From Clostridium sp. AN503 (lineage in GTDB: Bacteria > Bacillota > Clostridia > Lachnospirales > Lachnospiraceae): a DNA stretch of 64,000 bases. Below are positions 15,521 through 23,974 of this stretch, in pieces. Numbering within the stretch: the first letter of the stretch is position 1; every line of letters starts with the position of its first letter. The notes beneath the pieces were generated by a model that was not told the DNA's origin, did not search any database, and saw only the letters and a program-made list of their open reading frames with translations. Made by a program: the position numbers and the translations under genes. The stretch is from NCBI RefSeq assembly GCF_040719375.1, contig NZ_JBFDTP010000002.1, positions 2,418,001 to 2,482,000 on the forward strand, given 5' to 3'.

Positions 15521-17191
15521 TTACATTTCATCTTTCACATAACCAGCCAGATTGTAGGCATGATCAGACACTCTCTCCAGGTTGCTGATGATATCCAGGA
15601 ACACAACACCGGCAGAAGGCTTGCACACGCCGTTGGATAAACGCTCGATATGCTTCTCCCGCAGCTCCTCTTCCTGGCTGTCCACATCATCCTCATACTG
15701 GCTCACCTTGCGGACCGAATCCATGTTGCCGGTCTGACGTGCATCGATGGCGTACTGGAATGATTTGATCACGCTGGCGCCAATCGATTTCAAATCATCA
15801 AAACCGGTCTCAGAAAAGTCCAGATGATGCTCCACCATATACTCCGCCTGCTCTGCCAGGTTTTCCGCATGATCACCGATGCGCTCGATATCGCTGACGC
15901 TGTAGAATAAGTTGTTGACGACCTTTTTCTGCTTTTCTGTCAGGGACAGATTATCCACCTTGATCAGATACTCTGTCAGCATCTTCTCCATATTGTCGAT
16001 GGTTTTCTCCGTTTTATACACGGTTTCCACTTCTTCCAGATTTTCAGTCAATATGGCATCCAAAGCACGCTTTACATTATCCAGGGTGATCTGCCCCATA
16101 TGGACCACTTCAAGAGCCGCAGTCTCCACCGCAAATGCCGGAGACTCGAAAATACGCTCATCCAGATGTTTGAACGTAGCCGCAGTCTCCTCGTCCTCCA
16201 CCGGTACAGTCTCCGGCTTCTCCTTGACCACCAGCCCGGACAGCTTCACCAGCTGGTTTGCGAACGGGAACAGCAGCGTAGTCATACTCAAGTTAAACAC
16301 CGTATGGAATATGGAAATCTGTACCGCACTGATATTAGAAGCGGCAAAGGCCGGACGCAGCGCAAACAACACAAACCCAAGGGTTCCAAACAGTACAGCA
16401 CCAATAATATTAAACGTCAGATGCATCACAGCTGCCCGCTTCGCCGTGCGGGACCCGCCCATACTGGAGAGCATAGCCGTCACACAAGACCCGATATTCT
16501 GTCCCAAAGTAATATAAATAGCCGCATTAGTCGTAACGATCCCATTCATGGCAAGGGTCTGCAAAATACCCACAGATGCAGAAGAACTCTGCAATAACGC
16601 CGTCACCAGCGCACCGATCAGCATCCCCAGCAGAGGATTGCCGCCCAGCACCTCAAACGCCTTTGCAAAGATCGGAGCATCCGTATAAGGCGAAATAGAT
16701 CCCGACATAAAGTCCAGCCCAATAAACAGCAGTCCCAGACCGATCATGATCTCGCCCACTGTCTTTTTCTTCTGGCTCTTTGCAAACACCAGCAAAAGTG
16801 CGCCGATCCCAATAATACATGGAGCATAAAAGCCCGGTTTCATGATCTCGAACGCATCCCCCAGCTGGCTCATGGATACGATCCACGCCGTGATGGTAGT
16901 ACCGATATTGGCACCCATGATCACTCCCACCGCCTGAGTCAGGTTCAGTACACCAGCACTAACAAAACCGACCACCATAACAGTCGTAGCGCCGCTGCTC
17001 TGAATGATCGCCGTGATCAACGCGCCCAGCGCAATAGCCAGCAGCCGGTTATTGGTCAGCATCCCCAGAAAACTGCTCATCTTACTCCCCGCCGTCTTCT
17101 GCATACCATCCGCCATGATGTTCATACCATACAAAAACATCCCCAGCCCGCCTAAAAAACCAAATGCATTTGAAATGTCATTAATTGACAT
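15521..17191 (-). CDS. Na/Pi cotransporter family protein with PhoU-like tail
   Basis: 556 aa. The first ~310 residues contain two inverted Na/Pi-cotransporter repeats (GALITAIIQSSGATTVMVVG and GALVTALLQSSSASVGILQT, with the diagnostic QSS triplets) within eight or more membrane helices. The last ~200 residues form a PhoU-like helical domain (LFYSVSDIERIGDHAENLAE and IISNLERVSDHAYNLAGYV). Such NptA/YjbB-type proteins move phosphate with Na+, often as exporters. Single gene with its own promoter region. Confidence 0.9.
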   Translation of the reverse strand: MSINDISNAFGFLGGLGMFLYGMNIMADGMQKTAGSKMSSFLGMLTNNRLLAIALGALITAIIQSSGATTVMVVGFVSAGVLNLTQAVGVIMGANIGTTITAWIVSMSQLGDAFEIMKPGFYAPCIIGIGALLLVFAKSQKKKTVGEIMIGLGLLFIGLDFMSGSISPYTDAPIFAKAFEVLGGNPLLGMLIGALVTALLQSSSASVGILQTLAMNGIVTTNAAIYITLGQNIGSCVTAMLSSMGGSRTAKRAAVMHLTFNIIGAVLFGTLGFVLFALRPAFAASNISAVQISIFHTVFNLSMTTLLFPFANQLVKLSGLVVKEKPETVPVEDEETAATFKHLDERIFESPAFAVETAALEVVHMGQITLDNVKRALDAILTENLEEVETVYKTEKTIDNMEKMLTEYLIKVDNLSLTEKQKKVVNNLFYSVSDIERIGDHAENLAEQAEYMVEHHLDFSETGFDDLKSIGASVIKSFQYAIDARQTGNMDSVRKVSQYEDDVDSQEEELREKHIERLSNGVCKPSAGVVFLDIISNLERVSDHAYNLAGYVKDEM

Positions 17192-17540
17192 ATCTTCCTC
17201 CTCATACCCACTTCGTACTTTTATTCATTTTCCTTATCCTGCAAAAAACGCATACACGCTAATGATAACATACAGCCAACTCTTATTTCAACCAGAATTA
17301 ACAGAATGTTAAATTTTAGGCTAATTTGTGTAAATTTTTCCAATTCCCCCACCCCAAATTGTCACTTCAACAAAACCACAGCACAAAAAACAGACGCAAA
17401 AAACAGGATTTCAAAACGTTAAAATGGAATTTCACTTAAGAAACAAAAATAAAAGACACTTCAAGGATTCAAGATAAAAAACAGTTAAGAATTTTTAAAC
17501 TTTTTAAGATTCAGAAAACTTTAAAACTCAAAAAAATTCT

Positions 17541-17645
17541 AAGGTTTTTAAGGTTTTAAGGTTTTAAGGTTTTAAGGTTTTAAGGTTTTAAGGTTTTAAG
17601 GTTTTAAGGTTTTAAGGTTTTAAGGTTTTAAGGTTTTAAGGTTTT
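17541..17645. repeat. Octanucleotide microsatellite (AAGGTTTT)n
   Basis: One 9-base unit (AAGGTTTTT, 17541-17549) is followed by twelve perfect tandem copies of AAGGTTTT (17550-17645). It follows an A/T-rich 200-bp stretch with no gene and directly precedes structured element copy 2. The perfect array suggests recent slippage and probably varies between strains. Confidence 0.95.
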
Positions 17646-17670
17646 CCTCCCCAGCGGCCGCCAGGAAACA

Positions 17671-17942
17671 GGCCGGGAATGGGCGCCGGGGCCTGGGATG
17701 CGGGCAGGGACTGCATATTGCGGAGGCCTGGAAGCACTTAGCTTCTGGCAGCAAAAAAAGCGGGGGCGCAGTTTGATGCACAACATCAAACTGCGAAGGG
17801 ACCGGAGAAGCGAATTCATCAAGAATTCGGTTCGACTGTCCCTGGTACCCCGCTTTTTTGCTGTCAGGAGCTTAGAGCTTCCCGCCGACGACAATCCAGC
17901 AGTCCCGGCCCGCATCCCAGGCCCCGGCGCCCATTCCCGGCC
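17671..17942. repeat. Large multi-helix structured element, copy 2 (272 bp)
   Basis: Same architecture as the copy at 5935-6208. Outer arms of 35 bp pair perfectly (17671-17705 with 17908-17942). Inner helices are 17737-17752 with 17860-17875, the A-run stem AAAAAAAGCGGGG with CCCCGCTTTTTT, a 12-bp hairpin 17767-17778/17784-17795 with the same CACAA loop, AGGGAC with GTCCCT, and CGAATTC/GAATTCG. Bases differ from copy 1 in every variable helix while pairing is kept. It starts 21 bp after the stop of the M14 carboxypeptidase. Outside it, GCGGCCGC occurs on both flanks. Confidence 0.85.
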
Positions 17943-17963
17943 GTCCCCCCTGCGGCCGCCCCA

Positions 17964-19421
17964 TTAATGCTCCAAAGCAAACTTCATAACCACCGCCCAC
18001 ACTTCATTGTTGCGGTTCCAAACATCCGTAAACTCCGAAACCGGCATCGGGCAGGAAACGCTTCCCACCTCCAAAGTCAGGCTTGGCACTGGACTATCGT
18101 TAATCTGCACCCAGTCCTTAAATCCACCATGACCGCTGCTTCCCGCCAGCCGGTATCCGGTCTTCCCAGAAACCATATTCGCCAGATCTCTGGACTGGTC
18201 AGTCACTTTGTTGCCCGGATAATCCCAGTAAATAATATTTCCCATGCTGTGATAGCTGATAGTCGCCGCCCAGCTGCGGGAACTGATCAGATTGGCAAGC
18301 GCCTGGCTCTCAGGCTCCGAAAGAGCGCTGGTCCCGCGGTAGGTTGCATAGGACGGAGCCGGAGCCGATGTCACCTGCTCCCAGTTTGCCGGAAAATTCT
18401 GATTCAGATCTACACCGCGCCCGTTCGCCTTCCAGTAATCCAGATAGCGGTCAAATGCGGCGCTGGTCCTGCCAAGGGACTGGTCGCTTGCGTAGCACTG
18501 GTTGATCGTCTGCCTGAGCTGTTCAGAACGGATCGCGCTGATTCCAAACTGGCTCAGGCTGATACCGTCCGGATTCACCATGGGAACATAGTGGATAGCC
18601 ACCTGATTGAACATATCAGACAGAGGGCGTCCCTCATAGCTTCCGCTGGAATAAAATGCCAGGCCGTATTCGAGCTGTTTCATCACCAAAAGCGGCGTCA
18701 TATACTCCCTTGCATGGATTCCTGCGTGGATCAGCACATGCTTCGGCGCGTTGGGGTTGCCCACCACGATCTCATAGATACTCCTTCCGTCAAAGGTTGT
18801 ACCGATCACGTTCGTCTTCATCAGGCTGCTGTAACGGGACTGCAGATTTCTGATGTCACGGCTCATCTGATCATAGGAGTATTTCTCTGCAACTGATACA
18901 ACCGGATTCTGGACTGTGCCTGCAAAACCGTCAACACCTTTGCTTACTTCCGGCACAACCACCATACCCGGACCTCCTGCCATACCGCCCGGTCCGATGA
19001 CTGGGGAACCCAGTCCCGCCGTCACTGTACCGGAGCCTGCCACAACGGTGCTGCTTCCAGGAGCAGGTCCCGCCGGGGCGCCTGAAGTAACCGTTGTACT
19101 GCCGCTATTGGACGAACCCGATGTCACGGTCGTGCTGCTTCCACTGCCCTCTGGCTGAGAGGAACCCGCCGTCACCGTCGAACTGCTTCCGCCGCCCTCT
19201 GGCTGAGATGCTCCCGCCGTCACCGTCGTGCTGGCCTGCGTACTCTCCGCCTGGGCAGGAACTGCCGTCTCCGTCTGGTTTTCCACTACAGCCTGGCCAA
19301 TATTTTCTTCACCGGGCGCAAGTCCTGTCACCACGGTCTCTGTCTCTGCAAATGCCATAAAGGAACTACTGGCTACCATAACGGCAGCCAGCATTCCTGT
19401 AACTATTTTTTTAATCTTCAT
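17964..19421 (-). CDS. Secreted M14 family zinc carboxypeptidase
   Basis: About 485 aa. A signal peptide (IVTGMLAAVMVASSSFMAFA) is followed by a ~130-residue low-complexity linker with repeats of TVTAGSSQPEG type, then an M14 carboxypeptidase domain. The zinc ligands are in HAREYM and YHSMG, and the catalytic Glu in TLEVG; RGVDLNQNFP matches the substrate-binding loop. It probably trims peptides or cell-wall peptides outside the cell. The frame opens at TTG 19451, but ATG 19421 gives the cleanest signal peptide; either overlaps the end of pnp, so the two may be cotranscribed. Confidence 0.87.
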   Translation of the reverse strand: MKIKKIVTGMLAAVMVASSSFMAFAETETVVTGLAPGEENIGQAVVENQTETAVPAQAESTQASTTVTAGASQPEGGGSSSTVTAGSSQPEGSGSSTTVTSGSSNSGSTTVTSGAPAGPAPGSSTVVAGSGTVTAGLGSPVIGPGGMAGGPGMVVVPEVSKGVDGFAGTVQNPVVSVAEKYSYDQMSRDIRNLQSRYSSLMKTNVIGTTFDGRSIYEIVVGNPNAPKHVLIHAGIHAREYMTPLLVMKQLEYGLAFYSSGSYEGRPLSDMFNQVAIHYVPMVNPDGISLSQFGISAIRSEQLRQTINQCYASDQSLGRTSAAFDRYLDYWKANGRGVDLNQNFPANWEQVTSAPAPSYATYRGTSALSEPESQALANLISSRSWAATISYHSMGNIIYWDYPGNKVTDQSRDLANMVSGKTGYRLAGSSGHGGFKDWVQINDSPVPSLTLEVGSVSCPMPVSEFTDVWNRNNEVWAVVMKFALEH

Positions 19422-21534
19422 GCTCTTTTTTGTCATTGTCCTTTTTTGCAAGGTCTCCCGGTTTCATGCTCAGGCTGATTTTGCCCATCTTGTCTACATC
19501 CAGCACCTTCACCGTCACCATGTCGCCGATGTTCACCACATCCTCGACCTTCTCCACACGCTTGTCGGAAAGTCTGGAGATATGGATCATTCCATCTTTT
19601 TTCGGTTTCAGCTCTACAAATGCTCCGAACGGCATGATCCGCACAACCTTGCCGGTGATGACCTGGCCCGGCTCGATGTCGGTCACGATGCTCTTCACAA
19701 TGCTCTTGGCCTTCTCGATCATCTCCTTGTCGGTGCCGCAGATCGATACATTGCCTTCCTCGGAAATATCAATCTTCACGCCGGTCTCTTCGATGATCTT
19801 GTTGATGGTGCTGCCCTGTTTGCCGACAACATCGCCGATCTTCTGAGGATCGATGCTGATGGAGTCAATCTTCGGAGCGTATTTGCCCACTTCTTTTCTC
19901 GGCTCAGAGATAGCCGGCTTCATACAGGTGTCCATAATGAACATCCGCGCTTCGCGGCATCTTGCGATGGCACCTTCTACGATCGCTCTGGTCAGCCCAT
20001 GGATCTTGATGTCCATCTGGATCGCAGTGATTCCGTCTTCCGTACCAGTCACCTTGAAATCCATATCGCCGAAGAAATCTTCCAGGCCCTGGATATCGGT
20101 CAAAAGGACGAAATCTTCATCCGCATCGCCGGTCACCAGGCCACAGGAAATACCTGCAACCATCTTCTTGATCGGAACGCCTGCCGCCATCAGGGACATG
20201 CAGGAGGAACAGGTGGACGCCATGGAGGTGGAACCGTTAGACTCAAAGGTCTCGGATACCGTACGGATTGCGTACGGGAATTCCTCCTCGGAAGGAAGCA
20301 CCGGAATCAGGGCGCGCTCAGCCAGAGCGCCGTGACCGATCTCACGTCTTCCCGGTCCTCTGGACGGTTTGGTCTCGCCAACCGAATAGGACGGGAAGTT
20401 GTAATGATGCATATATCTCTTTGCAACTTCATTCTCATCAAGGCCGTCCAGCTTCTGCTGCTCAGACAGCGGAGCCAGGGTACAGATATTGCAGATCTGG
20501 GTCTGTCCACGGGTAAACATGGCGGAACCATGCACTCTCGGGATTAAGTCGATCTCTGCCGCCAGCGGACGGATCTGGGAAAGCTCACGGCCATCCGGTC
20601 TCTTGTGATCTTTTAAGATCATCTTGCGGACAGTCTTTTTCTGATACTGGTAAATCGCTTCGCCAAGAACAGCCATCCAGTCTTCTTTATCTGCAAAAGC
20701 TGCTTCCAGCTTCTCAGTGATCAAGCGGATATTCCCCTCGCGGGTCTGCTTGTCGTCAGTAAATACTGCAACCTCCATCTCCTCCGGAGTTACGATCTCA
20801 CGGATTGCGGCGAACAGCTCCTCCGGGATCGCACAGCTCTCGTAGGTGTGCTTCTCTTTGCCGCACTCTGCCACGATTCCGTCGATAAACCGGATGATCT
20901 CCTGGTTCACTGCATGAGCCTTATAGATCGCCTCGATCATGGTCGCCTCCGGAATCTCATTGGCTCCGGCCTCGATCATGATAACTTTCTCTTTGGTAGA
21001 TGCAACCGTCAGGGTCAGATCGCCGTTCTTCCACTGGATCTGAGACGGGTTGATAATAAGCTCCCCATCGATCATGCCCACCTGCGTCATAGCGCACGGA
21101 CCGTCAAACGGGATATCGGAGATGCTGGTCGCGATCGCAGAACCCAGCATAGCCACGATCTCCGGACGGCACTCCGGATCAACGCTCATGACCAGATTGT
21201 TCAGGGTCACATCATTGCGGTAATCCTTCGGGAACAGCGGTCTCATGGGACGGTCGATCACGCGGGAGGTCAGGACTGCATTCTCAGAAGCCTTGCCCTC
21301 TCTCTTATTAAATCCGCCCGGGATCTTCCCGACTGCGTATAACTTCTCCTCAAACTCCACGCTCAGCGGGAAGAAATCGATACCCTCCCTCGGTTTGTCT
21401 GATGCGGTAGCCGTTGATAATACGGTGGTATCACCATAATGCATGAATGCCGCGCCGTTTGCCTGCTTTGCCACTCTGCCGATATCTACGGTCAGGGTTT
21501 TGCCTGCAAGCTCCATACTAAAACTTTTGTACAT
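19411..21534 (-). CDS. pnp: Polyribonucleotide nucleotidyltransferase (PNPase)
   Basis: 707-aa 3'-to-5' phosphorolytic exoribonuclease. Two RNase PH cores flank a helical domain, followed by a KH domain (IGDVVGKQGSTINKIIEETG) and an S1 domain (GQVITGKVVRIMPFGAFVEL) near the C-terminus. Core motifs RPMRPLFPKDYRNDV and GRREIGHGALAERAL are intact. It follows rpsO, the usual bacterial order, with a terminator and a large leader hairpin between them. Ends inside the start of the carboxypeptidase gene. Confidence 0.98.
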   Translation of the reverse strand: MYKSFSMELAGKTLTVDIGRVAKQANGAAFMHYGDTTVLSTATASDKPREGIDFFPLSVEFEEKLYAVGKIPGGFNKREGKASENAVLTSRVIDRPMRPLFPKDYRNDVTLNNLVMSVDPECRPEIVAMLGSAIATSISDIPFDGPCAMTQVGMIDGELIINPSQIQWKNGDLTLTVASTKEKVIMIEAGANEIPEATMIEAIYKAHAVNQEIIRFIDGIVAECGKEKHTYESCAIPEELFAAIREIVTPEEMEVAVFTDDKQTREGNIRLITEKLEAAFADKEDWMAVLGEAIYQYQKKTVRKMILKDHKRPDGRELSQIRPLAAEIDLIPRVHGSAMFTRGQTQICNICTLAPLSEQQKLDGLDENEVAKRYMHHYNFPSYSVGETKPSRGPGRREIGHGALAERALIPVLPSEEEFPYAIRTVSETFESNGSTSMASTCSSCMSLMAAGVPIKKMVAGISCGLVTGDADEDFVLLTDIQGLEDFFGDMDFKVTGTEDGITAIQMDIKIHGLTRAIVEGAIARCREARMFIMDTCMKPAISEPRKEVGKYAPKIDSISIDPQKIGDVVGKQGSTINKIIEETGVKIDISEEGNVSICGTDKEMIEKAKSIVKSIVTDIEPGQVITGKVVRIMPFGAFVELKPKKDGMIHISRLSDKRVEKVEDVVNIGDMVTVKVLDVDKMGKISLSMKPGDLAKKDNDKKEHED

Positions 21535-21570
21535 GCTTTTTGTCTCCTTTAAAAAATAATTTATATTCAG

Positions 21571-21666
21571 CAGAAGACTCCGAAACTACTGCTCTGCCTG
21601 CAACCTGTGATCCTCACTCTGTCTCCGGGTTACGGGTACAGCAGCGGCTTCGGGGTGCGTCTTCTG
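21571..21666 (-). promoter_or_regulatory. Long stem-loop in the pnp leader
   Basis: CAGAAGAC and GTCTTCTG close a 96-base fold about 35 bases upstream of pnp; further pairs CCGAA/TTCGG and CTGCTG/CAGTAG-like extend it. In enterobacteria a comparable pnp leader stem is cut by RNase III for autoregulation. The fold is seen; that mechanism here is inferred. Confidence 0.5.
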
Positions 21667-21701
21667 ACAAAATATCGCGTTTTTCTACAACCATCCGGAA
21701 A

Positions 21702-21733
21702 GCAAAATAGGGTGGAGAAAACCTCTCCACCCT
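21702..21733 (-). terminator. Terminator after rpsO
   Basis: On the minus strand AGGGTGGAGAGG pairs with the CTCCACCCT half and is followed by TATTTTGCTTT. It starts 11 bases after the rpsO stop and must be bypassed for rpsO-pnp readthrough. Confidence 0.85.
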
Positions 21734-21743
21734 AACGTCCTCA

Positions 21744-22010
21744 TTACTTTCTGATGCCTAACTTTTCAATCAGCGCACGATAGCCTTCCAGGTCGGTTTT
21801 CTTTAAGTAGTCTAAGAGACCACGTCTCTGTCCTACCATCTTCAGCAAACCACGTCTGGAATGATGATCCTTCTGGTTCTCCTTTAAATGCTCGGTCAGC
21901 TCTGCAATTCTTGCAGTCAGGATCGCGATCTGAACCTCCGGTGAACCGGTATCTCCAGCTTTTCTGCCGTACTCGGCGATGATTGCTGCTTTCTTTTCCT
22001 TTGAAATCAT
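21744..22010 (-). CDS. rpsO: 30S ribosomal protein S15
   Basis: 88 aa, the standard length of S15, which binds the central domain of 16S rRNA early in 30S assembly. The sequence carries the family core TGSPEVQIAILTARIAELTEHL, HHSRRGLLKMVGQRRGLLDYL and the end YRALIEKLGIRK-type. ATG 22010 follows AAGGAGG and gives the canonical start MISKEKKAAI; the frame upstream to 22055 is leader. Transcribed with pnp downstream. Confidence 0.98.
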   Translation of the reverse strand: MISKEKKAAIIAEYGRKAGDTGSPEVQIAILTARIAELTEHLKENQKDHHSRRGLLKMVGQRRGLLDYLKKTDLEGYRALIEKLGIRK

Positions 22011-22134
22011 AATGATTTCCTCCTTTATTTTTAGTCTTACCGCAAACCAGGTCATCGGTTGGAGTATCCGGACGACTGGGTTTCGGCGTTAATTCATACC
22101 GATTTATCATAGCATATTCTATTGGGACTGTCAA
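22011..22134 (-). promoter_or_regulatory. rpsO promoter and structured leader
   Basis: TTGACA (22134-22129), 17 bases, TATGAT (22111-22106) form a strong promoter. The ~90-base leader pairs CCGAAACC(C)AG with CTGGTTTGCGG around an inner TCG/CGA stem, just upstream of the AAGGAGG. Many bacteria control S15 through its own leader; that this one does is inferred. Confidence 0.55.
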
Positions 22135-22200
22135 TTCATTTCCAAAGCATTTCCCTGTATTTCTTCTACTTTTTTTCATGTCCTGCCTTTGAGGCAGTAA

Positions 22201-22227
22201 GAATCTTACCGCCATCAGGTAAGATTC
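22201..22227. repeat. 10-bp perfect inverted repeat
   Basis: GAATCTTACC and GGTAAGATTC flank a 7-base loop in the gap between the LytTR gene and rpsO. There is no T-run on either strand, so it is not an obvious terminator. It may be an operator or a weak RNA hairpin. Confidence 0.4.
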
Positions 22228-22343
22228 CCTGCAGATATGGATGGCAGACAGCGAGAACACTGTCGAATTGTGACAGACATACTCTAGCACAGGTTTTGTC
22301 CAGCCACAATAAAACTTCCAAAAATGACTTTCTCTCTGCAATT

Positions 22344-22697
22344 TTATCCCAGCTTCTTGCAGTTTTTCTGGTCAAAATAACTCCTCACCGTATCCCGCAC
22401 CTGCTTTCTCCGGGTCTTACTGACAGGCACCCGGGCGCCGTTGCGCATGATCAGCTCATCCTGCCCAACCACCTGCACGTACCGCAGATGGACCAGATAA
22501 GAATAATGCGGCCGGATGACCGGCATCCCCTTTAAATGCTCCTCCTCATCATTGATCCGGTTTCCGATCGGATAGACCTGCGTCTTCGTATGTACATAGA
22601 TCACCCTCTGTTCCAAGTGGATATAGTAGATTTCCCGTTCATACAGATGGATCAGTTTACCCTTGTATTCCCATACAAATTCGCGTTCTTTTTTCAT
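22344..22697 (-). CDS. Stand-alone LytTR DNA-binding domain protein
   Basis: 117 aa forming one LytTR domain: an opening strand pair with a long basic region (YYIHLEQRVIYVHT), the HLKGMPVIRPHYSYLVHLRYVQ segment matching the family F/Y-RxHxSxLVN core, and the tail VPVSKTRRKQVRDTVRSYF. There is no receiver domain and no adjacent kinase, so activation must be by other means. Function of the regulon is unknown. Confidence 0.83.
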   Translation of the reverse strand: MKKEREFVWEYKGKLIHLYEREIYYIHLEQRVIYVHTKTQVYPIGNRINDEEEHLKGMPVIRPHYSYLVHLRYVQVVGQDELIMRNGARVPVSKTRRKQVRDTVRSYFDQKNCKKLG

Positions 22698-22728
22698 AGT
22701 TCATATTCCCCGTTTCATAAAATAATAA

Positions 22729-22751
22729 GCCTGCCGAAAAAAACGGCAGAC
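22729..22751 (-). terminator. Hairpin after the PAP2-family gene
   Basis: CTGCCG and CGGCAG enclose a seven-A loop (seven T on the minus strand); on the minus strand it is followed by GCTTATTATTTT. It probably terminates the HD-PAP2 pair before the LytTR gene. Confidence 0.5.
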
Positions 22752-22894
22752 CCATTACATAAACGCAGAATATTCCATTTTATAACAATAATTATGACAT
22801 TTTTCGACAAATCTTGCTACTTCTTACTTTACAGCTGGGCTGATCATGAAAGAACACCTCGCATTCCGGCGGCTTCCCATCTCCCAGATCAGGC

Positions 22895-23356
22895 CTATAT
22901 ATATGCCTGATGTACCAGAAGCGCCAGAAGAATCCCCAACACCGCACCTGCAAATACCTGCAGCGGCGTGTGTCCCACAAACTCCTTCAGCTTCTTCTGG
23001 AAATGCTCATTATCCAGCTTAAAAAAGTCCTGCTCCATAATGATATTCAAAAGCTTCGCCTGCTTGCCGGTCTCCTGGCGGACACCGATCGCATCATACA
23101 TCACCACCGACGCCAGCACAAAACATATGGCAAACTCGAAAGAGCCGACTCCATAGCACAGCCCCGCACTGGTCGTCAGTCCACAGACCGTGGCTGAATG
23201 GGAACTGGGCATACCGCCCGAGCCTACCAGCCGCTCTGCCGAAAAGCTTCTGTTAAGTGCAAAATCCAGCATCGTTTTCAGTACCTGCGCCACCGTCCAT
23301 CCTACCAGGGCGCTGATCAGGATTTCATTACTAAATAGTTTTTCCCAGAATGTCAT
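22895..23356 (-). CDS. Divergent PAP2 family membrane protein (YuiD-like)
   Basis: 153 aa from ATG 23356 (CAGGAG just upstream; the frame itself opens at 23455). Family marks are the GSGGMPSSHSATVCGL segment, corresponding to the phosphatase P-S-x-S-H motif, and ASVVMYDAIGVRQETGKQA. Four hydrophobic segments indicate an integral membrane protein. The divergent PAP2 group may act on lipid phosphates, but no substrate is established. It overlaps the HD gene by 26 bp, so the two are coupled. Confidence 0.85.
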   Translation of the reverse strand: MTFWEKLFSNEILISALVGWTVAQVLKTMLDFALNRSFSAERLVGSGGMPSSHSATVCGLTTSAGLCYGVGSFEFAICFVLASVVMYDAIGVRQETGKQAKLLNIIMEQDFFKLDNEHFQKKLKEFVGHTPLQVFAGAVLGILLALLVHQAYI

Positions 23357-23915
23357 GTCGTACTCCTGTTTTACTCCGTATCCTGTCTCGTATATTCTCC
23401 ACAACTTCCGCCAAACTGCATACCTTGTCTGCATAACAAACAGCCAGGCCCTCACGCGTGGAGGGCGGAACCGGAGTCAGCGGCCACATATGTCTCAGGA
23501 TCATATCCTGTTCCTGCTCCGTCAATTCAAAATACCGGACCGCATTTTTAAGGGCCGTCCTCGGATGGGTAAAGCCATGGAAACGCTGCCCTGTCAGCTT
23601 TGCATGGGTATGCCAGTCATACAAAAACAGATCATGCAAAAGTGACGCACGGGCTGCAGACCGGCTGTCCCATCCCATCTTCCGGCAGATCCGGTAGCTC
23701 AAATAGGACACCCGGACACAATGCTCTTTACAGGTGGTGGTTCCATGCTGATAGTAATGGTCCATGGAACAGAACACCGGATGCTCCAGGATGTCCTGCA
23801 CACAGGCAAGGTACTCCATATCCCCGGCGTAAAGGCGCCGCTCGGCCCAGTCCTCATTCTCCATCCACTGTTTCATCTGTCGGCGTTCAGCCGGCGTCAG
23901 CCGCAACGCTCCCAT
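23331..23915 (-). CDS. HD domain phosphohydrolase
   Basis: 194 aa. The metal-binding HD set is visible: His in CKEHCVRVSYLSYRI, HD in ASLLHDLFLYDWH, His in HPRTALKNA, and Asp late in AVCYADKVCSLAEV. HD enzymes cleave phosphate esters of nucleotides or act in signalling; the substrate is not indicated. It is cotranscribed with the PAP2-family protein. Confidence 0.82.
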   Translation of the reverse strand: MGALRLTPAERRQMKQWMENEDWAERRLYAGDMEYLACVQDILEHPVFCSMDHYYQHGTTTCKEHCVRVSYLSYRICRKMGWDSRSAARASLLHDLFLYDWHTHAKLTGQRFHGFTHPRTALKNAVRYFELTEQEQDMILRHMWPLTPVPPSTREGLAVCYADKVCSLAEVVENIRDRIRSKTGVRHDILGKTI

Positions 23916-23974
23916 TGCTATTATCTCACCTGTCCTTCGTTCAATCCCTGCATATAGTTTCCAGAAAAACCAGC

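Noticed and set aside
17628..17915. 95-codon minus-strand ORF in structured element copy 2
   Set aside because: Product of the structured element and the microsatellite; no start signal and arginine/proline-rich composition.
18916..19158. Ser/Gly repeat region of the carboxypeptidase as a DNA repeat element
   Set aside because: The repetition follows codons of a protein linker (TVTAGSSQPEG type) and is best explained as a coding low-complexity region.
19228..20547. 439-codon plus-strand ORF opposite pnp
   Set aside because: Antisense shadow of the certain pnp gene; histidine/arginine-rich as expected of a reversed reading.
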